In this document: positions 1-6,330 of the stretch, one piece after another
Numbering within the stretch: position 1 is the first letter of the stretch
Layout: every line of letters begins with the position of its first letter
Assembly: GCA_041179245.1 (NCBI GenBank)
Contig: JBEGTT010000097.1
Location: forward strand, 1 to 7,914
Direction: 5' to 3'
DNA length: 7,914 nt
Origin: JBEGTT01 sp041179245
GTDB taxonomy: Bacteria > Pseudomonadota > Gammaproteobacteria > Burkholderiales > Rhodocyclaceae
The notes under the pieces: generated by a model
The model's input: the letters and a program-made list of their open reading frames with translations, nothing else
What the model was told of the DNA's origin: nothing
Database searches by the model: none
Program-made: the position numbers and the translations under genes

Positions 1-754
1 CCAACCAAACCAGCAGAGATGAAAGTGCAGGCCGAGCACGGTAACCGGAGAAATCGGCCACTAGCTTGCCAGCCTTCGTGGTGTCATCCAGCAAACCGGT
101 CGTGTCCCAGAGTGGGTCAATGATTGCGGGCAACCATCCAGCGCCAATCAGGCGATCAATCGCGGCCATCAGCAATGCCGAGGCCAGAATTAACAGCAGA
201 ATGGAAGACAATCTAAGCAACAAACCGATATTGAGACGAGCCAAGCTTTTTGCAGCAATCCATGCTGTAAGTGCCGCTGCCGCAAAACCGATGAGCGAAC
301 CCAGCCATAAAACATCCATCTCACCCCCTTGGGCTAGGCCGTAAAGGAAGATGACCGTTTCAGCCCCTTCGCGAGCCACCGCTAAAGCAGCCACCACCGC
401 AACCCCCCAGAAGCCAGAACGTTCTGCTGCATCAGCAAGATCAGCATGCAACCGAGCCTTCATCTGGCGACCATGCTTCTTCATCCATAACACCATCTGG
501 GTAATCAACCCTGCCGCGATAATCAGGGTTGCCGTCTGAAACATCTCTAGCGCTTCGCCGGTCAACTCATCTTGTACCGTCAATAAAGCCCAGCCAAGTA
601 ACAACGCTAGACCAACACCCGCAGCTAACCCGACAAACAAGGCATGTTTTCCTTTTCCGGTTTCGTCGTTTGCCTGAAGCCAGGCATACAAAATTCCGGC
701 AATTAGGAAAGCCTCTAGACTTTCCCGCCAGACGACAAAAATTGCATTACCCAT
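1..754 (-). CDS. FTR1-family high-affinity iron permease (EfeU/FetM-like), 3' end cut by window
   Basis: Inner-membrane iron permease of the FTR1 family; 251 residues are visible and the C-terminus lies beyond base 1. Both hallmark R-E-x-x-E iron-binding motifs are present: RESLE at residues 10-14, at the start of the first membrane helix, and REGAE at 128-132 in a later helix. Several hydrophobic segments alternate with short polar loops, consistent with the seven-helix family topology. FTR1 proteins are usually about 275-280 residues, so only some 25 appear to be missing. The ATG at 754 follows an AGGAG (761-765) at 6-base spacing. It is the last visible gene of the P19-porin-cupredoxin-FTR1 operon, 30 bases after the cupredoxin gene. 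In such systems FTR1 moves iron inward, using iron delivered by P19-type proteins. The family call is very secure. Whether the substrate is Fe2+ with coupled oxidation or Fe3+ is not shown by sequence. Confidence 0.95.
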   Translation of the reverse strand, partial: MGNAIFVVWRESLEAFLIAGILYAWLQANDETGKGKHALFVGLAAGVGLALLLGWALLTVQDELTGEALEMFQTATLIIAAGLITQMVLWMKKHGRQMKARLHADLADAAERSGFWGVAVVAALAVAREGAETVIFLYGLAQGGEMDVLWLGSLIGFAAAALTAWIAAKSLARLNIGLLLRLSSILLLILASALLMAAIDRLIGAGWLPAIIDPLWDTTGLLDDTTKAGKLVADFSGYRARPALSSLLVWL

Positions 755-784
755 GCTGCTCTCCTTTGCTGATCTGCTGGCTAA

Positions 785-1129
785 CTACTTAGCGACAATT
801 CGTCCTTGCCCCGTTTCAGGGTGGAAATCATCAAAAAATTTGTAGCTACCGGGTTTCATGGGGAAAAAAACTAGCGTACGGGTCACACCGGGCGCTAGTA
901 CCAGTTCTTTTTTTAGTTCGAGGCTTTCAAACTCAGCCGATCCTGGTCCCTCGTTTTTCACTTCCAAGCGAAAACGCACCCCTGCAACCACCTCCAGCGT
1001 TTCAGGAAGAATCCGCCCATCCTTCATCAGCAGTTTATAGGTTGGCATTTCATCGGCCATCGCGTTCCCAAAAAGTAGGGCATTAACCAACAGAAACGCA
1101 ACGGCAACCGAAAGAAGTAGGTGTTTCAT
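785..1129 (-). CDS. Small periplasmic cupredoxin-like protein of the FTR1/P19 iron operon
   Basis: A 114-residue secreted protein. Residues 1-25 are a signal peptide (K2, a long Leu/Val/Ala core, probable cleavage after AMA at 23-25). The mature part of about 90 residues looks like a one-domain cupredoxin fold: beta-rich, with a central NEGPGSAEFESLEL stretch (59-72) and a late KPGSYKFFDDFHPETG stretch (92-107). It has no cysteine and only H103 in the mature chain, so the usual type 1 copper set (Cys, two His, Met) is absent. Acidic residues plus H103 might bind metal, but this is inference. The ATG at 1129 is preferred over an in-frame GTG at 1132 because AAGGA (1136-1140) sits 6 bases from the ATG but only 3 from the GTG. 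The SD overlaps the porin stop codon, suggesting coupled translation. Similar proteins are commonly found beside FTR1 permeases; the electron-transfer or iron-relay role is unproven. Confidence 0.85.
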   Translation of the reverse strand: MKHLLLSVAVAFLLVNALLFGNAMADEMPTYKLLMKDGRILPETLEVVAGVRFRLEVKNEGPGSAEFESLELKKELVLAPGVTRTLVFFPMKPGSYKFFDDFHPETGQGRIVAK

Positions 1130-1138
1130 CACATGTCC

Positions 1139-2620
1139 TTAGTAAGCAATATTGGCGCGCAAGCCAAAAACTCGAACCGGCCCGGCATCAGGACTTCCGC
1201 CGGCCCGCGTAATCCACTGGAAATCCGGTGAAATCTCGAATTGAGGAGAAATTCGGTAACGGTAATAAATTTCGGTAACAGTTTCCGCCCCTGTCGGAAG
1301 GAAGGAAAAACTGTTGGCCTTCGCTTCATCTAAATAGGCAGTCGCTAACCCAGCTCGATAGCCCGTACCGGCTTGCAACCAACTCCCCGCCACACCGATG
1401 GCATCCGCACCACGGCTCCAATAGCTACCATTAAATTCCGCACCCACGGCCACGGCTTGATTAAACGGAAGTTCGCCCTGGGTCAGCCTGCCATAACGGG
1501 CAAATACATTGACCCCGTCGCCAATCCGCTGATCCACCGAGGCTCCAACACCGGTATGAGCAGACAAGGTGGTATCAAAATTGGACGCCTCTCCCCGCCG
1601 CCAAGCATAGATCCGGTAATTACCATTCAAACCACCAAAGAGCTTAAGTTGAGTTTCTGCCTGAGCCATCACGAGCGGAGCTGAAAATGTTTTTTGGTAA
1701 TTAGCGCCTTTTTCACCCGCCCCAAATAAACCTAAGGACAAGCGCCAAGGTTCCATCTTGTTAAAATAATTTAGGTAGGAAGCCACGAAACCAGGCTGAA
1801 AACCATTGGCATCAACCCCTATTTCACGTCCAGCATCCAGTAAAGGGTTGTGGACAAACACGGAGTTGAGGAACTGTTTTGACTCATCCCCGGCCGCCGT
1901 GTTCTGGTCAAAGAACCCAAAAATATCCATCTTGCCAAACGTCAACTGAAGCGTTTCGCGTGAGTAGGGCCTGAAACCTAGGTAAGGAAGAGGAATCGCT
2001 GCCTGATACCAAGCTTGCCCCAAAATGGCAACAGAATCGTCAGGATTAGCGCCACTGGCACGGAAGGCCAGCGAGTTAGGCGCACTGGCAAAATGCCCCG
2101 CACTGGAGAACGCCGAATTTAGCCCAGTGCCTTGCCCCAGACGAAAGTGGGTAAAGACCTTCTGATCAATGTCTCCAATGCTTTGCAGTGGCAATTCAAC
2201 CGTAAAATCGGCCCGGTAGTTCAACTGTCCGCCTGCATTTTCCATCCCCGAGCGCATGCCGGTACTTTGCTGTGCCACCGTTGCCAGAGACGCGCCTATT
2301 TTGATGCCATCGAAAGCCTCGGCAATTTTTTTGGCCTTTTGCATTTCTAGCGCATCTTTTTCGACCGCCTTCAGCCGAACCGTGAGTTCTGGCTCATATT
2401 CTGACAATCGAGGACTTTCCAAACCTTTGGCTATCTCGTCACTCTCACCCTTCAAGGACTTGACCTGTTTTTCCAGTTCAGCGTTGCGGGCTTCAAGTCT
2501 TTCTAGTCGCGCCGACAATTTTTCAAGGAGTACGGCTTCATTCTGGCCGGCAAATGCGGGAAATGTAGGAAATACAAGCCCAGCTGCCATCAGTGCAGCA
2601 GTGAGTTTAGCGAGTTGCAT
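1139..2620 (-). CDS. OprB-like outer-membrane porin with N-terminal coiled coil, in iron operon
   Basis: A 493-residue outer-membrane protein. Residues 1-24 form a signal peptide ending AFA. Residues about 28-58 form a leucine-rich heptad coiled coil, and a charged helical region continues to about 105. The rest is a beta-barrel of alternating aromatic/polar strands. Landmarks resembling carbohydrate-selective (OprB-type) and so-called iron-uptake porins are LTFGKMDIFGFFDQN (226-240), the SKQFLNSVFVHNPLLD stretch (247-262) and a C-terminal EIYYRYRISPQFEISPDFQ-like block. The last residue is Tyr, an aromatic end that fits the barrel-assembly signal, though Phe is more usual. It starts 2 bases after the P19 stop with only a weak upstream purine run (2634-2637, about 13 bases away), so translation is probably coupled. 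Its place between P19 and cupredoxin argues for letting iron or an iron ligand across the outer membrane rather than sugar. Family is fairly secure; substrate is inference. Confidence 0.85.
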   Translation of the reverse strand: MQLAKLTAALMAAGLVFPTFPAFAGQNEAVLLEKLSARLERLEARNAELEKQVKSLKGESDEIAKGLESPRLSEYEPELTVRLKAVEKDALEMQKAKKIAEAFDGIKIGASLATVAQQSTGMRSGMENAGGQLNYRADFTVELPLQSIGDIDQKVFTHFRLGQGTGLNSAFSSAGHFASAPNSLAFRASGANPDDSVAILGQAWYQAAIPLPYLGFRPYSRETLQLTFGKMDIFGFFDQNTAAGDESKQFLNSVFVHNPLLDAGREIGVDANGFQPGFVASYLNYFNKMEPWRLSLGLFGAGEKGANYQKTFSAPLVMAQAETQLKLFGGLNGNYRIYAWRRGEASNFDTTLSAHTGVGASVDQRIGDGVNVFARYGRLTQGELPFNQAVAVGAEFNGSYWSRGADAIGVAGSWLQAGTGYRAGLATAYLDEAKANSFSFLPTGAETVTEIYYRYRISPQFEISPDFQWITRAGGSPDAGPVRVFGLRANIAY

Positions 2621-2622
2621 AC

Positions 2623-3171
2623 TCAGTACCCGCCCTTCTTACCGATGCCAACATAAGTAAATTCGTATTCAACTTCAAAGGGTTTGAACCAAGGACGGAC
2701 GCCAGTAGACCGGTCTGTATGGCGACCAAAATGACTATGGGGATTAGCTGAGGGTGGAAGGATGGTGTATTTGACCTTGTATTTTCCCGGCCCGGCCAGC
2801 TTGATGTTGTCGCCGTAGTGCGGGCCATCGTTAGCCACCATCGGCATAAAGTCACCCGCAATCTTGTAGTCCCCTCCGCCCATCTTCGACACTTCGTACT
2901 TAACTACTAAATACGGAACCCATGCCCCTTCTTCAAAACCATTTGGGTTATTCGCCAACGCATGAATATCCGCTTCGATGTGGATATCTGACTCCGCCGC
3001 CTTACGCATCATGCCATCGGGTTCCATTTCAACCGGCTGCAAATACACCGCTGCGATTTCCAAACCTGATCGTTGCTGCGGAACACCAATTGGATATTCC
3101 AACGCCAATGCAAACGGCCCCAGCGCCGTCGTAAAAGCAATTACCGTAAGACTCTTTTTGATGAAAGACAT
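2623..3171 (-). CDS. P19/FetP (Tp34)-family periplasmic iron-transport protein
   Basis: A 182-residue periplasmic protein of the P19/FetP/Tp34 family, which binds Cu2+/Fe2+ as a dimer and partners FTR1 permeases in ferrous-iron uptake. Residues 1-23 are a signal peptide (KK at 5-6, hydrophobic core, ALA end). Recognisable family stretches are SDIHIEADIHALANNPNGF (61-79), GDFMPMVANDGPHYGDN (107-122) and a His-rich PHSHFGRHTDRSTG (144-157). Likely metal ligands are E66 with nearby H64/H70, M109 or M111, H118, and one of H145/H147/H151, matching the family's Glu/Met/His site. The ATG at 3171 is chosen because AGGAG (3180-3184) lies 8 bases upstream and the signal peptide starts there. A longer TTG-initiated reading to 3258 would run through the promoter. 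First gene of the iron operon, preceded by a good promoter with Fur-like dyads. Length and motifs are normal for the family. Confidence 0.93.
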   Translation of the reverse strand: MSFIKKSLTVIAFTTALGPFALALEYPIGVPQQRSGLEIAAVYLQPVEMEPDGMMRKAAESDIHIEADIHALANNPNGFEEGAWVPYLVVKYEVSKMGGGDYKIAGDFMPMVANDGPHYGDNIKLAGPGKYKVKYTILPPSANPHSHFGRHTDRSTGVRPWFKPFEVEYEFTYVGIGKKGGY

Positions 3172-3208
3172 GGACCGAACTCCTAATGAATTAATCAAAC
3201 CCTGCAAA

Positions 3209-3223
3209 TGAGAACCTTTATCA
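3209..3223 (-). promoter_or_regulatory. Fur-box-like 7-1-7 dyad over the predicted transcription start
   Basis: Minus strand reads TGATAAAGGTTCTCA. It matches the Fur 7-1-7 consensus TGATAAT-N-ATTATCA at 11 of 14 positions by hand count. It lies just downstream of the -10 box, where a bound repressor would block RNA polymerase. The iron-uptake genes that follow make Fur the natural candidate. The match is imperfect and was judged by eye. Confidence 0.5.
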
Positions 3224-3251
3224 ATAATAAACGAATGAGAATTGATGTCAA
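3224..3251 (-). promoter_or_regulatory. Sigma70-type promoter of the iron-uptake operon
   Basis: Minus strand has a perfect -35 TTGACA (3246-3251), a 16-base spacer and TATTAT (3224-3229) as the -10, which matches TATAAT at 5 of 6. Transcription would start near 3217, giving a leader of about 45 bases before the P19 ATG at 3171. It lies between the terminator of the upstream block and the first iron gene, exactly where a promoter is needed. Confidence 0.75.
3236..3250 (-). promoter_or_regulatory. Second, weaker Fur-like dyad between -35 and -10
   Basis: Minus strand reads TGACATCAATTCTCA, about 10 of 14 matches to the Fur 7-1-7 consensus. It covers most of the -35 box and the spacer. It shares the TTCTCA end with the dyad at 3209-3223, 27 bases (about 2.5 helical turns) away. 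Tandem or extended Fur sites are common, but this one alone would be a weak call. Confidence 0.35.
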
Positions 3252-3281
3252 CTGACAATCAATCGTATTTGCAAAAAGGGC

Positions 3282-3318
3282 AAAAAAAGCCCTGTTGGCT
3301 TGAACACGCAACAGGGCT
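3282..3318 (-). terminator. Rho-independent terminator after the purine-salvage block
   Basis: A perfect 10-bp stem, AGCCCTGTTG (3288-3297) with CAACAGGGCT (3309-3318), has an 11-base loop. In the minus-strand transcript it is followed directly by a T7 run (3282-3288), then GCCC and another T5. It lies 27 bases past the phosphorylase stop codon and before the iron-operon promoter, so it separates the two transcription units. Stem quality and U-tract make this a strong call for the minus strand. The plus-strand side lacks a T run. Confidence 0.92.
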
Positions 3319-3344
3319 CATGAAACAAAGAAACTCAATAAGAT

Positions 3345-4094
3345 TTACACGCTACACGGGCAACCCACCATCCGTTGAATGATCGCTCGGACGACTTCCA
3401 TACGCGTATGCAGAACAGACTGAATTCCTTCCTGAGTGATTCGATCTGTACTACCACAACGGCCAGCGGCATCATTGGTCACCAAATTGATCGCCGCATA
3501 CGGAATATTTTTTTCCCGCGCTAGGACGGCTTCCGGCATTCCAGTCATTCCAACCAAGTCGGCACCATCTCTGGCATACCGCACGATCTCAGCTGCTGTT
3601 TCAAGGCGAGGGCCCTGAATCGCCGCGTAAACAGCACCTTCTTTGATGTCCACACCCAGTGCAATGGCGGCACTAATAATCTGCTGACGAAGTCGTGAAT
3701 CGTAAGGTTCCGTGAAATCAACTTGCCTAACCACGCCATCTTTGCCATCAAAGAATGTGGATTCACGTCCCCAAGTGTAGTCAATGATCTGGTGGGGAAT
3801 CACAATATCACCGGGGACTAGGCCGTCCCGAACTCCACCGACCGAAGCAACCGAAATAATGCCCGTCACCCCAGCTTCCTTAAGCGCCCATATATTGGCT
3901 CGGTAATTTACGGTGTGCGGTGGAATGGTGTAGCCGTGCCCATGACGGGGCAAAAAAACCGTGTTTTGACCACATAGCTCACCAAATGTTAGTGGGCCGG
4001 ATGGCTCACCGTAGGGGGTTCTAGCGATCTCTCGGCGAACCACATTCATATTTGATAAAACGGTCAGACCGCTACCACCAATAATCGCCAGCAT
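3345..4094 (-). CDS. S-methyl-5'-thioinosine phosphorylase (MTAP/PNP family)
   Basis: A 249-residue cytosolic phosphorylase of the MTAP/PNP family. It splits a methylthio-nucleoside with phosphate into free base and 5-methylthioribose-1-phosphate. Family landmarks: phosphate-binding IGGSGL (5-10), LPRHGHGYTIPPHTVNYRAN (48-67), GPRLETAAE (161-169), VGMTGMPEA (181-189) and NLVTNDAAG (203-211). Two base-contacting positions look like 6-oxopurine enzymes: E165 and N207 align with human PNP Glu201 and Asn243, whereas human MTAP has Ser178 and Asp220. With hpt two genes upstream, methylthioinosine is a better substrate guess than methylthioadenosine. The call is thus the MTIP type known from Pseudomonas aeruginosa. 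The ATG at 4094 has AAGGA (4101-4105) at 6-base spacing. It is the last gene before the terminator. The family is secure; the substrate call is good but inferred. An MTA phosphorylase is the alternative. Confidence 0.88.
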   Translation of the reverse strand: MLAIIGGSGLTVLSNMNVVRREIARTPYGEPSGPLTFGELCGQNTVFLPRHGHGYTIPPHTVNYRANIWALKEAGVTGIISVASVGGVRDGLVPGDIVIPHQIIDYTWGRESTFFDGKDGVVRQVDFTEPYDSRLRQQIISAAIALGVDIKEGAVYAAIQGPRLETAAEIVRYARDGADLVGMTGMPEAVLAREKNIPYAAINLVTNDAAGRCGSTDRITQEGIQSVLHTRMEVVRAIIQRMVGCPCSV

Positions 4095-4111
4095 GAGAGT
4101 TCCTTGGGGTA

Positions 4112-4837
4112 TTAAGTTGAAGTTCTATGTAAACAAAGCGACGCCAAGGTCGCCGTCGCACTTTTCAAATTAGGATGACTTTTTCGCAAATCTGCCAGAT
4201 TGGCATCAGGCACCGCCATTTTGCGATACATCGCATCGCCCCGAACCGCCTGCCAAGGTAAATCAACGACGGTTTTATTGAGGTGATAACGAACCAGCGT
4301 ATCCCGCGCCAAATCTTTCGCCTGCCAAGGAATCACCGTACGATCCACAAAATGCAAACGTTGAACCATCGTCAGTTGTGAGGCCAGTTCTGCGACCTTG
4401 CGATGGATTTTCTCGCGATACGCCGCCACTGCTTTACCCGCATCTCCCTGAACCGCGCCGGTCATGTTTTGCGGCGCGCCCATGAGCCAACACACCACTG
4501 CATCCGGTGCAAAGTGCTGCAATATTTTTTTAACTTCGTCGCTTAAATTTTCCAGATCCGCCGCTTGCAGCATCAAGCGATCAGACACCACTCGCCGCCC
4601 GGTTGCTTCCAAACATTCAGGCAAAACATCCATCGCAAAAACAGCGTTTCCGGCATCAATCAGCGCCGCTGTCCCAAAACCAACACCACAACCTATTTCC
4701 AGCACCCGCTGAGGCAGACGCATACCTTGTGCTCCCGGTAGCTGTTCAGCCATCCAAGCATAGTCACCACGCTGGGCGTACTCGGCACCTTCAGCTTCCC
4801 AATACTCAATAAACCCTTGAACATCAGGCGCACTCAT
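4112..4837 (-). CDS. Class I SAM-dependent methyltransferase, substrate unknown
   Basis: A 241-residue soluble protein with a Rossmann-type methyltransferase domain. Motif I is VLEIGCGVGFGTAAL (45-59). The acidic residue ending strand 2 is D70 (AVFAMD). AADLENL (92-98) fits motif II/III, and PDAVVCWLMG (111-120) fits strand 4. The C-terminal third (about 135-241) is helical and basic and shows no family I can name. No signal peptide or membrane segment is visible. The ATG at 4837 overlaps the hpt stop by four bases (ATGA) and has GGAG (4844-4847) at 6-base spacing. The stop is 17 bases before the phosphorylase ATG. Position between two purine-salvage enzymes suggests a link to nucleotide or SAM/methylthio metabolism, but methyltransferase substrates cannot be read from the fold and this is only context. 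Confidence 0.8.
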   Translation of the reverse strand: MSAPDVQGFIEYWEAEGAEYAQRGDYAWMAEQLPGAQGMRLPQRVLEIGCGVGFGTAALIDAGNAVFAMDVLPECLEATGRRVVSDRLMLQAADLENLSDEVKKILQHFAPDAVVCWLMGAPQNMTGAVQGDAGKAVAAYREKIHRKVAELASQLTMVQRLHFVDRTVIPWQAKDLARDTLVRYHLNKTVVDLPWQAVRGDAMYRKMAVPDANLADLRKSHPNLKSATATLASLCLHRTST

Positions 4838-5415
4838 ACAACACTCCGAGGATCACGAACGGCGTACACGGCTGGCAAATTACGCCACGCTCCTTGCACG
4901 TCCATCCCAAATCCAAAGACAAAACGATCAGGGACATTCAGGCCAACGTAATCAGCCTTGACTGGCTTTTCGCCCACTTTCTCTTTATTGGCGAATACGG
5001 CAATACGCACCTCGGCAGCGCCCATTTGCAGCAAACGTTCACGAATAGCCGCCAGCGTCACGCCCTCATCCAGAATGTCATCGACCACCAACACCACGCG
5101 ATCTTTTACTGGCAAACGGGGGAAAGCTCGCCAGGACAGCGTGGTACCCACGGTATTTTCACCGTAACGGGTTGCATGCAGGTAATCAAAATCCAGCGGA
5201 AATGGCAGACGGGTCAATAAGCCACCCGCAAAAGGCACACCACCGGCCAACACACACAGCATCAGAGGATTGCTTTCCGCCAGATCACGAGTGATTTCGC
5301 TAGCCACTTTATCAACGGCAGCTGTTACTGCGGCGGCATCGTGGATCAACTCCGAAGAAGCCAATAGTTTTTTCGCCATTTGGGCGCGGGTTAATTGTTC
5401 GGTGGATATGTTCAT
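4834..5415 (-). CDS. hpt: Hypoxanthine-guanine phosphoribosyltransferase
   Basis: A 193-residue type I phosphoribosyltransferase that converts hypoxanthine (and usually guanine) plus PRPP to IMP (GMP) in the cytosol. The PRPP-binding signature VVLVVDDILDEGVT is at residues 107-120, with the two adjacent Asp (D112, D113) typical of the family. The purine-side segment ADYVGLNVPDRFVFGFGMD (154-172) and the following WRNLPAVY (177-184) are also family-like. LAGGVPFAGGLL (56-67) fits the loop that carries the non-proline cis peptide. Length is normal (about 180-195). The ATG at 5415 overlaps the galU stop by four bases and has GGAG 7 bases upstream. Downstream, its stop overlaps the methyltransferase start. 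The phosphorylase two genes on would supply hypoxanthine, making a short salvage route. A xanthine-specific enzyme is possible but less likely. Confidence 0.93.
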   Translation of the reverse strand: MNISTEQLTRAQMAKKLLASSELIHDAAAVTAAVDKVASEITRDLAESNPLMLCVLAGGVPFAGGLLTRLPFPLDFDYLHATRYGENTVGTTLSWRAFPRLPVKDRVVLVVDDILDEGVTLAAIRERLLQMGAAEVRIAVFANKEKVGEKPVKADYVGLNVPDRFVFGFGMDVQGAWRNLPAVYAVRDPRSVV

Positions 5416-6296
5416 ACGCTTGCTCCTAATGCGCCCAAAGATTTTAGGTAGGCTGTAAATTCTTTACCCACTTCTGGGTGACGTTGGCCCAGTGTCACGG
5501 TGGCTTGCAGATAACCCAACTTAGACCCGCAGTCATAACGATGACCATCGTAGCGATACGCCAGCACCTGCTCTTCGCTCAACAAGGCGGAAATCCCATC
5601 GGTCAATTGAATCTCGCCGCCAGCACCCGGCTTGCCATTTTCCAGATGATGGAAAACTCGGGGGGTCAAAATATAACGCCCTACCACGGCCAAATTTGAA
5701 GGGGCCTCTTCGGGCTTGGGTTTTTCGACCATATACGATATTTGTTCAATGCGGTCTGCTACCGGCCGCGCCGCCACAATCCCGTAACTTTTGGTGTCCT
5801 CACGCGGCACTTCCTGCACCGCCAACACCGAGCAATGGTAATAATCATACCGTTCGACCATTTGTTGCATGATCGGTACTTCACCGTCGAGCAAATCATC
5901 TGCCAGTAAGACGGCAAAAGGTTCATCGCCAATCACCGGCTTAGCACATAACACCGCATGACCTAATCCCAGTGCTTCCGGCTGGCGGATGTAAATACAG
6001 TTTACGTCCTTGGGAATAATGTTCCGCACCAAGTCCAGCAACTGTTGTTTACCCTTTTTTTCCAACTCAGCTTCCAGCTCGCCTGCACGATCAAAATGGT
6101 CTTCGATGGCACGCTTGCTACGGCCGGTCACAAAAATCAGGTCTTTGATCCCTGCCGCCACAGCTTCTTCCACCGCGTATTGAATCAGCGGCTTATCGAC
6201 CACCGTCAGCATTTCTTTTGGGCTGGCTTTGGTCGCCGGCAAGAAACGGGTGCCCAGACCCGCGACTGGGAATACTGCTTTACGCACTTTTTTCAT
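5412..6296 (-). CDS. galU: UTP-glucose-1-phosphate uridylyltransferase
   Basis: Makes UDP-glucose from UTP and glucose-1-phosphate for envelope polysaccharide and sugar-nucleotide pathways; cytosolic. The 294-residue product fits the GalU length (about 290-300). Sequence marks: nucleotide-binding AVFPVAGLGTRFLPATKA (7-24), PKEML (26-30), DKPLIQYAVEEA (34-45), RQPEALGLGHAV (104-115), LADDLLDG (131-138), MVEKPKP (189-195), GRYIL (206-210) and GGEIQLTDGI (226-235). The start at ATG 6296 is preferred over an in-frame ATG at 6344. It is where family homology begins (KKVRKAVFP) and it has AGGGAG (6303-6308) at 6-base spacing. The 16 extra residues of the longer form would be encoded by the palindromic repeat and SD region. 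It lies 81 bases after ligA, downstream of that hairpin, and overlaps hpt by four bases. Very secure. Confidence 0.96.
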   Translation of the reverse strand: MKKVRKAVFPVAGLGTRFLPATKASPKEMLTVVDKPLIQYAVEEAVAAGIKDLIFVTGRSKRAIEDHFDRAGELEAELEKKGKQQLLDLVRNIIPKDVNCIYIRQPEALGLGHAVLCAKPVIGDEPFAVLLADDLLDGEVPIMQQMVERYDYYHCSVLAVQEVPREDTKSYGIVAARPVADRIEQISYMVEKPKPEEAPSNLAVVGRYILTPRVFHHLENGKPGAGGEIQLTDGISALLSEEQVLAYRYDGHRYDCGSKLGYLQATVTLGQRHPEVGKEFTAYLKSLGALGASV

Positions 6297-6330
6297 TGTT
6301 TTCTCCCTCGTTAATCTTCTCTGGAGTGTG

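Noticed and set aside
1373..1684. Plus-strand open frame opposite the porin gene
   Set aside because: It is antisense to a well-supported gene, shows no recognisable protein features and has no convincing SD. The same applies to the other plus-strand frames across the window.
3172..3258. Longer P19 form starting at a TTG at 3258
   Set aside because: It would run through the -35/-10 promoter and hide the signal peptide behind 29 polar residues. The ATG at 3171 has a good AGGAG.
4138..4158. GCGACG...CGTCGC inverted repeat near the methyltransferase stop
   Set aside because: It is short, lies within coding sequence and has no following U-tract. The downstream phosphorylase needs readthrough, so a terminator here is unlikely.
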